Shown one piece after another: positions 10,315-21,400 of a stretch of DNA of 64,000 nucleotides (position 1 is the stretch's first letter; each line of letters begins with the position of its first letter). The stretch spans positions 2,666,001 through 2,730,000 of the forward strand of contig JAPNXP010000003.1 of assembly GCA_028753945.1 (NCBI GenBank). Reading direction: 5' to 3'. The notes beneath the pieces were generated by a model. The model had not been told where the DNA came from and searched no databases. It was given only the letters and a program-made list of their open reading frames with translations. The translations under genes were made by a program, and so were the position numbers. This stretch comes from Hexactinellida sp. DTS-2022 (Eukaryota; Porifera; Hexactinellida).

Positions 10315-11463
10315 TTCACAGTGGTTTGGGGCACGGAATAGTTGAAAATTTCAAGGTGTAGAAATTGCTTAATTATGAAATAAATAGATTTATAATTGTG
10401 TAATTACTAAGTATTTCAAAAATTAACTTGGTGGAGTACCTATAGCTAAAACTAGCAACTGTTAAAGATGAAAGAATGTATTTATCAAAATTCCTTAAAT
10501 TGCGGTTTCAAAATATCAAGAATTTCAATTTGCTAGGATTTCGTTTGTGTCTGCAATATACCTTACTCTTCTTATACATTATAAATTTAACACATATTCA
10601 ATCTATTCAAATTGTCAAATTGATCCAAATGTCTTATTAACTTCTCAAATTTCTTCTTTGGAGCTGTTTGACAAAATTATCAATATCAAATTATTTTGAA
10701 ATTTTTAAGTATCCGCTAAAACACATATAGCATTCTATAGCTTAGAAATTTCCTGTGGCCATTCTATGATGGAACATATACAACATATTAAAATATTTAG
10801 ATGCGCTTCGATGCGCAATATAGAATTTATATTCAAATTCCATTCTCTATTTTTCGTTGCTATGAAAATGCTAAAACTAATTATTCGCGACTATTCAGTA
10901 GTATATCTTATTGGTTACCCAAATGTAAGTAAATATTGTATATTAAGAACAACTGAGCACTTAAGTACAATTTCATCAATGAGAGCAGCGAACTATGAAC
11001 TCATATTGGGATTTTGATATTGAAGGAAGTTAGTTTTGCACAATTCGGAGGTTATTTAGTGTGATGCACAAGTGACAGCTATGCTAGAAAAAGTCATCTA
11101 GGATTTATATGAGTTCTAATACACATTATAATTACAATAAGTAACAATCTAGCCCCTTTACATGAGTGTACAAATTCTTATATCCTTTGGGAACTGGACT
11201 TTTACAAAATATTCCCCATGTTCAACATATTTGAACAACAACTGTGGGTGAGTATTAAAAGATTGTTAACAAACCAAAATTTTTGTGTTTCATTGATTTA
11301 CAACAAATCGCCTAGAACTAAACTTAAAAGAGTGGATACATCATTTTTGATGATGCCATTCAATTCGCAGCTATCAATAACCCATATGCATTTAATACAT
11401 CTCATATGTCTATCTGCAACCAGGATACCTATTCTTTACTAACTCCCATTTTAAACCACTGTG
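10315..11463. mobile_element. 1.15 kb insertion of unknown class in the Helentron ORF
   Basis: Interrupts the polyprotein between ...VPIDVD and DKTVNQLPR. The word gataa precedes it (10310-10314) and follows it (11464-11468). Near the edges lie inverted 11-mers CACAGTGGTTT (10317-10327) and AAACCACTGTG (11453-11463). The interior is AT-rich with no ORF I recognise. Splice signals do not fit, so an insertion is preferred to an intron. The superfamily is not assigned. Confidence 0.6.
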
Positions 11464-12058
11464 GATAAGACTGTTAATCAGTTACCTAGGACATTCTTAC
11501 AGTCCCAAACTATTCAGTTACAATTGTTTCGTAAATTATCGTTCGCGAAACCTTATTTATACGAAACGATAAGACCGAATGTAGTGTAGAAGCAGCTCTC
11601 TATCTCTCTACCACTGAGCTCTTCAAGCTAGAGAAGGTAGTAGTTTCAGAGAATTGGGTTAACTCTGTAGCACGAACTGGTTCTGGTAATGTTAATTTTA
11701 TTGTTAACCCGAATGACGAGCCTTCTGATATAGTTGTAGATGAAGAGGAACAGGGTTCTGAGACCGTTCCTGCTATTGAGGATCTCTTCGATAACCTTGA
11801 GGAGTTGTTGAAGGAGATTGATGATTGGGATGAGACCAAGGATGATCTCCCCATTAACCCTGGTTCTCTAGACACACTGCTGCTGTCTAATGAGAACCTG
11901 CTAATGAAATTGGCTCCTGGAGAAGGGAGGAAGCCTCTGTACTTAACCACGGATAAGTTTATAGAGGATCTAGCGTACCCTTGTGTGTTTGCTGGTCAAT
12001 GCAGAGACTTACCTGAGGACTTGTCTATCCTCAAGAAATCAAAGTCTGACATTTTGAG
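11464..12058 (+). pseudogene. Helentron polyprotein, segment 2
   Basis: Continues from segment 1 with DKTVNQLPRTFLQSQ, then LFRKLSFAKPYLYETIRPN, followed by a stop at 11587-11589 in that frame. A one-base shift restores the reading (EAALYLSTTELFKLEKV). Later landmarks are an acidic stretch around 11740-11790 and LAPGEGRKPL and YPCVFAGQCRD, all typical of the region before the Rep domain in Helitrons. It ends at a GT donor after ...KSDILR. Lesion: one frameshift near 11584. Confidence 0.75.
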
Positions 12059-12254
12059 GTTAGTTATACTATCTAATAATGCTTATAATCTCAATCTCTA
12101 CTATAAACATAATTTTGTTGCTCAACCATGGATATTCTTAAAGTTAAATTACTATGTTATATCCATGGTTAGATAAATAAAAAATTATCAAAATTTTAAT
12201 TAATTAAGTATCATTATAATTTTAAACTGCTAATTAGACTATTTAATTCCCTAG
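12059..12254 (+). other. Spliceosomal intron in the Helentron polyprotein gene
   Basis: 196 bp, donor GTTAGT at 12059 and acceptor CCCTAG ending 12254. Removing it joins ...KSDILR to YDRRCS in frame (split codon AG|A), matching the RRxDRR-type motif expected at this point of Helitron proteins. The interior is AT-rich, contains in-frame stops, and has an inverted pair 'ccatggatat'/'atatccatgg'. Confidence 0.75.
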
Positions 12255-15200
12255 ATATGATAGGAGGTGTAGCACTAACATCCCTCTGCTGTTTCTTAAG
12301 TACAAACTGGTAGAGACAGCTAGTCTTAACAGTGCTATCAATATTTGTATGAGAAAAACAAAGTCTACAGATGGACAGGCTATAACTGTATCTGATGTTC
12401 TCAATGACGAGAATCTGGAGAGAATGTTTGAGGACGATGAGGCTTTTAAGTTTTTAAAGCAAGTCCGGTCAACCCCTGCATTCTGGCAGCAGAAGCAGAG
12501 AGAGCTGATGTCTATGATAAGACAGCTGGGACGTCCCACGTTCTTTCTAACTCTGTCTGCAGCTGAGACTAAATGGCTGGAGCTACTGAGGATACTGAAA
12601 CAGATCCTAGATGACGTTAAGCTGTCTGTTGAAGAGGTTCTGGAATTCCAGTGGAGCGAGAGAGCAGATCTGATAAGGAGAGATCCTGTCACTTGTGCTA
12701 GGTACTTTGATCACCGCTCCAAGGAGCTATTTAAGGTGCTTCGATCAGAGGTTAGTCCCCTTGGTAAATTGACTGATTACTATTTGAGAATAGAATTTCA
12801 GCAAAGAGGGTCACCACATGTGCATTCATTACTTTGGGTACAAGATGCCCCTAAGTATGGCCACAATTCGTTACCTGAAGTAATAGAATTTATTGATCGT
12901 ACTATCTCAGTTAAATTGCCAGATGAGACTAGTATAATAACTGAGAACGATATTAAGTTACAGCGACATAAGCACACAAATACGTGTTATAAGAAAAAGT
13001 CGTTTCGGCGCTGTAGGTTTGGTATTCCGTATCCTCCAATAGTATCAACTAAAATTCTAGAACCATTGGAGTTTGAGGCCAGTACGGCTACCAAAGAGGA
13101 GATAGCTGCTAATGCAGCTCTTAAGGAGACTGCTAAGAAAATATATGCTCTCATTGACACCTATGATAAGAGCGATACTGAATTAGGTAGTATAACGATA
13201 CAGGATTTCTTTAATGAACTCTATGTTACCGAAGAGCAATACATAACTGCATTGAGATCTTGTATTAATAGACCAACTATATTTCTGAAGCGAAATTTGA
13301 ATGAGATACGAATCAATGCTCATAATAAGACTATTTTGCATCTCTGGAAAGCTAATATGGATCTCCAATACATATTGGATCCATACGCTTGTGCTGTTTA
13401 CGTTATTTCGTATATCGGAAAGTCCCAACGTGGGATGTCTAAGTTATTGAGAGATGCCTTAATGCATCTGAAAGCAGGCAATGCCACTATCAAAGAGAGA
13501 CTGAGGGGAATTGCATACAAATTTCAGAGCTGTAGCGAGGTATCAGCTCAGGAGGTTTCTTACCATCTCCTCAGTCTCCCTCTCTCTAAGTGCAGTAGAG
13601 CTAATGTCTATATTAACACCAATCCTGCTAATAAACGGGTTAGGATACTCAAGTCCAAACCCGTTCTAATGGGTATGGAACAGGATTCTGTAGATATACT
13701 TCTGTCAGGTTTAATTGAGCACTACATGCAACGACCTGATGAGTTAGAGGAAACATGCCTAGCTGAATTTGCAGCATGGTATGAATTCCAATCTAGTAAG
13801 AGGATATGTAAAATTAATCCCGACTTTGATGAGGAAAATATGGAAGACGAGGCAGCTTCCCTGGTCGATAATCCGAGACTATTTCCTCTCAAAGATACAG
13901 GTTTTATGAGACTGCGTCGTAAAGCTAAAATTATCCGATTTAGAAGGTATAGTATTATACAGGACGAAGTTAACTTTTATAGAGAACAGTTAATGCTGTT
14001 TGTACCATGGAGAACTGACACTAGTGATACTGACAATATCGACTTTAAGTCTATGTTTGCTACCCATCTTAATCTGATTACTCAGAATAGGGAATTGTTT
14101 GAAAGCAGAGACCTATCCTCAATTGACGAGGCTATTAATATCCTTGAGGACTTGGACCCTGATGAGCTCAACTTTGATGGGATTGCTAATGAGGAAATAA
14201 TGAACAATGAGGGTGCAGTGGTTATTGAGGATACTGACTTCCAGGTAGACAATCCAGGGAACGACAATCCCTGGACTGTAGATCCCAATAGTGACCCCGG
14301 TACTAAATCTGTAGGAGGATTGTTCACTATTCCTAACATGAATACTGAGGAGGTATTCCTTGAGAAGTGTCGCAGCCTGAACAAGGTTCAGCGTACTGTA
14401 TTCCTCCACACTCTGCACTGCTTTAAGACTATGAAGCAGCTTCCTATGTATCTCTATATAGGAGGAGGTGCTGGTGTTGGTAAGAGTACGGTGGTACGAG
14501 TCTTATACGAAGGTTTGGTAAGATTTATGAATTCACTACCTGGCACTAAGCCTGATGCTATTAAGGTACTGCTAACAGCTCCTACAGGTAAAGCTGCTTT
14601 TAATATCCGTGGTATGACACTACATTCTGCATTTGCTTTACCTGTAACGGAGTTTAACGGCGAAATGCCCAACTTATCTTCTGATGTTTGTAACACATTA
14701 AGAAGTAAGCTAAGCTGTTTGAAAGTTATCATAATAGATGAAATATCCATGGTTGGTTGTAAAATTTTGTCTCAGGTTAATAACCGATTGAAAACCATTA
14801 TGGACAATTCACTGGACTTTGGTGGTGTCTCCATCATCTGTGTTGGAGATTTCCATCAGTTACGTCCGGTTATGGATAGCTATGTATTTCAAATTTCAGT
14901 CTCCAGTGCCAATAATTACGACGGGCTGGTTGGTCCGTACCTTTGGGAAAAATTCTCATATATAGAACTGACGGAAATAATGAGACAAAAAGATGATCAG
15001 AAGTTTGCATTAGCATTGAACAATTTTGCTAACTGTTGTTTAACTGAGGATGACACAAATCTATTTACTAGTAGAATTATTGCGAAAGATTCTTATGAGA
15101 ATCTTCCCATAAAATCTATCCATCTGTTTAGTACAAACGCCAGTGTTAATGCTCATAACGAGATTGTTCTCAATGCATTAACCTCTGAAGGTTTTAGATT

Positions 15201-15446
15201 TATAGCTATTGATTCTTTAGTAGGAGATACTGCTGGAGGTATCACTGACAAGCTGAGTAACCTTATTAAACATCTAAAGGTATGTGACACCCAGGGACTA
15301 CCCTATGAGCTCTTCTTGAAGCTGGGCGCTAGATACCTCATGACAGTGAATAACGACATACAAGATGGTCTGGTTAATGGAGCTACTGGCCTCTTGAAGA
15401 AAATAGTGTATGGAACCAAGAGCGATTCTCTGGAACGAGTTCCATG
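12255..15446 (+). pseudogene. Helentron Rep (HUH) plus N-terminal two thirds of Pif1-like helicase
   Basis: A long open frame (uninterrupted from 12255 to the MITE at 15447). It encodes the rolling-circle replication initiator and helicase of a Helentron. Visible Rep motifs are EFQQRGSPHVHSLLW with the HVH metal-binding triad (12817-12825) and YVISYIGK with the two candidate catalytic tyrosines (13399-13401 and 13411-13413). The helicase follows: Walker A GGGAGVGKST (14461-14490), LLTAPTGKAAFNIRG, Walker B IIIDEIS (D at 14737), and CVGDFHQLRPV. The C-terminal helicase motifs are beyond a hAT MITE at 15447. The frame does not begin with its own natural ATG; it is exon 2 joined to segment 2. 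Known Helentrons also carry an endonuclease domain after the helicase, found here downstream. The ORF's last ~30 codons lie in the MITE and are not part of the protein. Confidence 0.9.
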
Positions 15447-15820
15447 CAGAGGCGGCGCCACGCTGGGGCAAGGTGGGGCAAATGCCCCACCTGGCCTTCG
15501 GCTTGCCCCACCACTGGTGGGGCAAGCCTTATCAATAGCTTAGAATTTATTTGGGCGCTTTTGAAGTTTTTTTCGCTCGTCTTCTTAATAGGACGATTTT
15601 TTAACCCAATTTTGTAGCATGGATTACGTTTGAATTGGTTTTCATGTTTGCAAGCCTATCGGACAGACGAATGGGGCTCATATTGTAGTAATAGTACTAG
15701 CACTTTTGTGTGTCTACCGATATTTTTTGATAGTGGTGTATAGTTAAACATTTTGCCCCATCTCAAATGTCCCTTGCCCCGGCCAGCCCCATCGCTCATT
15801 TTGGTCTCGCGCCGCCACTG
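15447..15820. mobile_element. hAT-type MITE inside the Helentron helicase
   Basis: 374 bp. Ends CAGAGGCGGCGC and inverse CAGTGGCGGCGC. Perfect duplication gttccatg at 15439-15446 and 15821-15828. Contains 'tggggcaagg' and 'gccccacc' runs. Excising it with one duplication copy rejoins the helicase in frame. A related fragment lies at about 59888-59990. Confidence 0.95.
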
Positions 15821-17032
15821 GTTCCATGTATCCTCTGGATTGAGTTTGACGATCCAACTGTAGGAAAGGATAAACGAGCAAAGTCTCAGCATCGTTATGT
15901 TAGAGATAATGCAATTCCAAGGAACTGGACTCCTATTGGATTGGAAACGCGACGTTTCCAGAGAGGGAAAGCCGTGAGTTGTTATAAGATAGTTAGGAAG
16001 CAGTTTCCTTTCATAGTAGCCGAAGCTCTTACTATTCATAAGAGTCAAGGCGATACTTACGATTGTGTTGTAGTCCATATAGAAATACGTATGCTACGCA
16101 ATGCATTATACACCGCGCTCAGTAGGGCTAAATCGGCATCTGGTCTGTTTATAGTGGGTAATCTAAAACTGACTAATAAGTTATCTGAAAAAGATCCTGT
16201 CCACTTAGAACTTAGGCGGTTAAGAGAACACTGTGCTATTATATGGTCTATTCCATTAACTAGTCCAGATATCTATGTACACAATGTTCGTTCATTGAAC
16301 AAACACTGGGAGGACTTGACCGTAGATCCATTCATAGTACAATCCCAAGTGTTAATCTTGCAGGAGACAATGACTTTAGCCTCTGATAACTTTAATATCC
16401 CTGGTCATACTCTCATTGGTAGAATTGATAGTAGTGCTAGGCTTCCTGGTTCTGGTACACGCATATACTCCCGAAATCCAGCGGTGTGTAAGTCTTTAGT
16501 TGCACACTCAAACTGTTATAATGGCGCTAGGATCGAGATATTGATTCTCCAGTTCTATGATCCCATGATTATCGATAACCCTATCGTGGTAATGTCTATA
16601 TACCGATCACCACAATCCCCAATGAAGGAATTTTACTCTGAGCTTGATCAGGTTCTAAGTAAAATTGATAACTCTGATTCCTTGATAGTTACTGGGGACT
16701 TCAATATAGATTTATTTGCGCGATCTCTTGAGAGAGATACCCTGGTAAAGTATTTTTCAAATAAAGGGATGATGCAATCTTTGTCTGGAGTATCCACTAA
16801 CTATGGATCTCAGCTGGATTGTGTATTCACTAAAAACTTGACCTGTTCATCTGGTTTTTATGAATCATACTTTAGTGATCATAAGCCAATGTTGATTTCT
16901 CTTGGAAGTGTTGTTAGTGACTGTAGTAATGTGGATAATCAACCAATTATATCACATGCTACTAGTCAACATGATATATTGATATTGACCAAATATCAAA
17001 TGATAATACAACCAAGGATATTCAGGATGTAA
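15821..17032 (+). pseudogene. Helentron helicase C-terminus and EEP endonuclease
   Basis: Resumes the helicase in frame after the MITE with ILWIEFDDPTVGK. Then come motif V AEALTIHKSQGDTYDCVVV and motif VI LYTALSRAKSASGLFIVG. From about 16260 an endonuclease/exonuclease/phosphatase fold follows: HNVRSLN, ILQETM (metal-binding E), MSIYRSP, TGDFNID (~16691-16711) and SDHKP (~16874-16888), the standard EEP catalytic signature. The order Rep-helicase-EEP defines Helentron/Helitron2 rather than canonical Helitron. The frame breaks near 16980: the in-frame reading goes to an artefactual tail and stop at 17032, while the +2-shifted frame continues smoothly into the OTU domain. Confidence 0.9.
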
Positions 17033-17694
17033 TTGTTAGTCATGTACACATCCCTACTCCTGTGCTGTCTCCCGTAAATACATATGACAATGCTAATTCA
17101 TTCACATTTGCGATGAGACAGTCATTAGCAGCATGCATTAATCTACAGAGAATACCTTTAAGACCGACTAACTATACTGGGTCTAGAGTCTCTGCTACTA
17201 GTTATTACGATTTTATGCGTACAAATATAAGAGATCGGTTTAATTTCAGGATAGTTCCTGTAATAAGTGATGGGAATTGTTTCTTTAGAACATTACCTCA
17301 CATTATTTTCGGTGATGAAAGTGAGCATCATAATATCCGTGGTTCTCTAATAGACACATTTGAACAAAGTCCTTATGTTGCTGCTTTCTGTGGCCACCAA
17401 GGCTATAATGCAGTTACTATTCAGCAACACTTGAGTAATATGAAGCGTAATTACTCTTGGGGAACTCTGAATGAACTTATTATGTTAGGCATTTTAGCCC
17501 GCATTAATGTAAGTTATATTAATGCTCCTGATCCAGACCCGTCTAAATGGGTGATTACTGATGTGTATACTGAGAATATTATAGGTATACCCAATGATCC
17601 TATCTATCAAGGAAAGTCATTAATGGTTCTATTTCATTCCATTAATCATTGTGGAAGTGGTACGAACCACTATGATGCAATCTACATGATTTAA
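17033..17694 (+). pseudogene. OTU-type cysteine protease domain of the Helentron
   Basis: The open frame has a possible internal ATG at 17062, but the reading is continuous with the region just upstream (SHVHIPTPVLSPVN). It was therefore probably the C-terminal part of the polyprotein before the frameshift near 16980. OTU hallmarks are the catalytic cysteine in SDGNCFFRTL (DGNC at 17269-17280), WGTLNELIMLGILARINV, and the histidine in NHYDAIYM (17668-17670). It ends with TAA... at 17692-17694. OTU domains are known in some Helitron/Helentron proteins; their role in transposition is not established. All three landmark motifs are intact. Confidence 0.88.
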
Positions 17695-17886
17695 TAGTAT
17701 TTTAGCTATTGGCGTTTATTTTATTATGTAGAATTTCTCGACAAATAATGGATTATGCTATTTCATAACTTTATGAGATTCCAAATTTTCCTGGAGTTGG
17801 TACTATAATTGTTTGTCATTATGAGTACAATCAGGTTTAATAATACTTTGCTAATTAATACATGTAACTGTTACTAAGTGTGCAGT

Positions 17887-18000
17887 GCATATGGCCTCTA
17901 TGAGGTGTGCGAGATAGCATATGGCTTGCTTTTTTGGCAAGTGTGCCAGGCATATGGCTTGTCTGTATGATAAGTGTGCCGTATTTCATATGGCTTATGT
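17887..18000 (+). repeat. Short tandem repeats with small hairpins 3' of the Helentron ORF
   Basis: Four starts of the word (g)catatggc at 17887, 17917, 17950 and ~17986, spaced 30-36 bp. Each unit ends 'gtgtgc'. Small inverted pairs occur inside (ggcttgc/ggcaagt). The position ~200 bp after the last stop suggests Helentron 3' subterminal sequence; this is inference. Confidence 0.55.
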
Positions 18001-18429
18001 AACAGGGATCATGGTGCAATTAGTAATTTATGGGTTAATTTCGGGGAAAAGGTACTGAGGTGTGTCCCAAGTGCACCCACTGATTTTTATCAGCAGCCCT
18101 TGAGGGACCGAATTGAAATTCTCCATAGATTTAAAGCAGTATTCTATAATTATCTTATATATGGGGGTAATTGTGGATGTTGAATTCAAGTAATGCATCT
18201 TAATTGATGTTAAATTATTGGTTGATAATGAATTAAGGTGGTTTTGCAAACACAAGGAAATATACTTATTGCACAAGGTATACGTATATTCCATTTGATC
18301 CGAAATTATTCTAATTACAATTACTGTAACATGATATAAATAGAGTTTTAATTATATAGTATACGTATGTAGTAATATGAAAAGAATTAAGCTAATAAGA
18401 ATGTTATTTATGTAATTTTTCTAAGGGTC
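18001..18429. other. Gap with no recognised gene
   Basis: AT-rich sequence between the Helentron 3' region and the next hairpin unit. The 69-codon ORF at 17974-18183 and its antisense partner have no recognisable motif. The Helentron 3' terminus probably lies here but could not be placed. Confidence 0.45.
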
Positions 18430-21400
18430 GTGGCCTTCCGAAAGACGTTTCTGCAATATGTAAACACCTTCATAATGATGATGACTTGGCGAAAAAAAAT
18501 CCAAAATTGCAACCTGTGCCGACAGCATGTTCCTTTGGAGGCACTATCAATAAACAACTACAAAAATATAGTGCCACCTAAGGAACATGCGTCGGCACAG
18601 GCTGCAATTTTGGATTTATATTTTATTTATTTTTTTCTCCGTAGACGGTGCCCTGGCCAGAGCTTTATAGTTGATGAGCTGAAACTTGGCATGTAGGTGC
18701 GTATGGACCGTCTAATTTGCACCTGGGGTTACGATTTTTGATTAACAAATTTTGGACACATCTTTAACACCTTTCAAAATTTGTCTGGTCCATAACTCAA
18801 AATATGTTTTACTAAATCCCCAAATTTTATTTCATATTTGGATTCATCTTAAAATTCTGCGTCTGCTGGGAGAAGAAAATTTGTAAAAATGTGTTTAATT
18901 TCTGCCAGAAATGGGGGTTGAAATTTCTTTGTTTACTCACACTTCAATTTCAGGAAAACTGTGAAATCTAATTCCATTGTTTCAACTTGTAATAATTATA
19001 TTGATTTAACTTGTTAAACCTTTCACTATTGTTTCAACTTGTAATAATTAAATTGATTCATCTTATAAATTCCAGCTGGCTTCTATTTAATTGTAGTATT
19101 ACTATACAATGGATTAAATAAAATAATATAATATAAGGAATTTGTTGACTCAACTCAACCAACCGTGGATAACATTGCTAAAATAAATAACGAATAATAT
19201 AATTTAATATCAATACACAATGAATGCAGCTGGCTTCTATTTAATTGTAGCATTACTATACAATGGATTAAATTTAATTAATTTATATAAGGAATTTGTT
19301 GACTTTACTCAACACACCGTGGATAACATTGAAAAATATATAACTAATAATATAACTTATTATCAATCTACCGTTCCTTGTGTTTCGGACCAATTAACAA
19401 ATGGTTCTTGACATCCTGATGCGTTGTTGACTTGGCGAAAAAAATCCAAAATTGCAGCCTGTGCCGACAGCATGTTCCTTTGGAGGCACTATCAATAAAC
19501 AACCAACAAAATATAGTGCCACCAAAGGAACATGCGTCGGCACAGGCTGCAATTTAGGATTTTTACTGTGCCGACTATACTATAGTATAGTGGCCCAGTA
19601 TTAGAATCACTGCCTTTATTTTTATTTTTATTATTTTTTCTCCGTAGACGGTGCCCTGGCCAGAGCTTTATAGTTGATGGGCTTAAACTTTGCATGTAGG
19701 TGCGATGGGACCGTCTAATTTGCACCTGGGGTTACGATTTTTGATTAACAAATTTTGGACACATCTTTAACACCTTTCAAAATTTGTCTGGTCCATAACT
19801 CAAAATATGTTTTACTAAACCCCCAAATTTTATTTCATATTTGGATTCGCCATAAAATTCTGCGTCTGATGGAAGAAGAAATTTTTCAATAAAGGGGTCA
19901 ATTTCTGCCATAAATGGGGGTTGAAATTTCTTTGTTTACTCACACTTCAATTTCAGTAAAGTGTTAAATCTAATTCCATTGTTTCAACTTGTAATAATTA
20001 AATTGATTTAACTTGTTAAATCCTACTCTAGTGATTCAACTTGCTATAATTATATTGATTTAACTTGTGAATTCAAGCTGGCTTCTATTTTGCAATTGAA
20101 AATTAAGATTATATATTTCATAACAACGACATATTATGTGATTATATTTACTTCTGCGAGAATATAATTGCACTGTTAATATACTGACGTAATTAATCAT
20201 AAATAATTCAGTTTGTATTTAACTTATATAGAAGCTTCCAATTTGTATATTAGAGGTTATCGAGTGTGCGGAATTGAAATTTGATAGATAAATTAATTAA
20301 TTAATTATTTATGACAAAATAATTGAAGTAAATAATTGTATGTTGACATTGAAATTGGTGTCATATTATAAATAATATTAATAATTATTTATACTAATTA
20401 ATTAAATATCATAAATCTCAGAGATCATAGAAGATAGAAACAAACTTTCAATATATCAATTGGTCCTTATGACACGTGCCACCTATACAAGTGGGTCTTG
20501 ACACCTTGAGGTGATGATGACATCGTTAAAAAAATGTGTTTTTACAATTTTGCTAATTCGATATTTAAAATGGGTTAGTTAATGTTGGTTGATGACCCAA
20601 CACCCACTTAAAAAATGCTGAGTCATTACAGATTATATTCTACTGAAACTTGAATATCTCTTTAATGAAGTGAGCTGAATGGAAACTTCGACCACTCTAA
20701 AGGGTCGTTGCCTTCTGAAACACCTTTCTGAAATAATTTAACACCTTCATAGTGATGATGACATGGCGAAAAAAAAAAACCAAAATTGCATCCTGTGCCG
20801 ACAGCATGTTCCTTTGGAGGCACTATCAATAAACCAACAACAAAATATAGTGCCACCAAAGGATCATGCGTCGGCACAGGCTGCAATTTTGGTTTTTTTT
20901 TCTTTTCTCCGTAGACGGTGCCCTGGCCAGAGCTTTATAGTTGATGGGCTGAAACTTGGCATGTAGGTTCGGAGTCGACGTCTAATTTGCACCTGGGGTT
21001 ACGATTTTTGATTAAAAATTTTGGACACATTTTTGACACCTTTCAAAATTTGTCTGGTCCATAACTAAAAAAATGTTTTACTAAACCCCCAAATTTTATT
21101 TCATATTTGGATTCACCATAAAATTCTGCGTCTGATGGGTGAAGAAAATTTTCAATAAATGGTTTAATTTCTCCCATAAATGGGGGTTGAAATTTCTTTG
21201 TTTACTCACACTTCAATTTCAGTAAAAATGTGAATTCTAATTCCATTGTTTCAACTTGTAATAATTATATTGATTTAACTTGTTAAATCCTACTCTAGTG
21301 ATTCAACTTGCGATAATTATATTGATTTCACTTATAAATTCCAGCTGGCTTCTATTTAATTGTAGCATTACTATACAATGGATTAAATAAAATCTAATGA

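Noticed and set aside
10079..10345. Stand-alone 88-residue gene
   Set aside because: Its protein continues at 11464 in the Helentron; the last residues are read from the insertion.
11600..11950. Antisense ORFs opposite the Helentron gene (also 12243-12692, 14082-14750)
   Set aside because: Antisense shadows; the plus-strand reading has clear Helitron homology.
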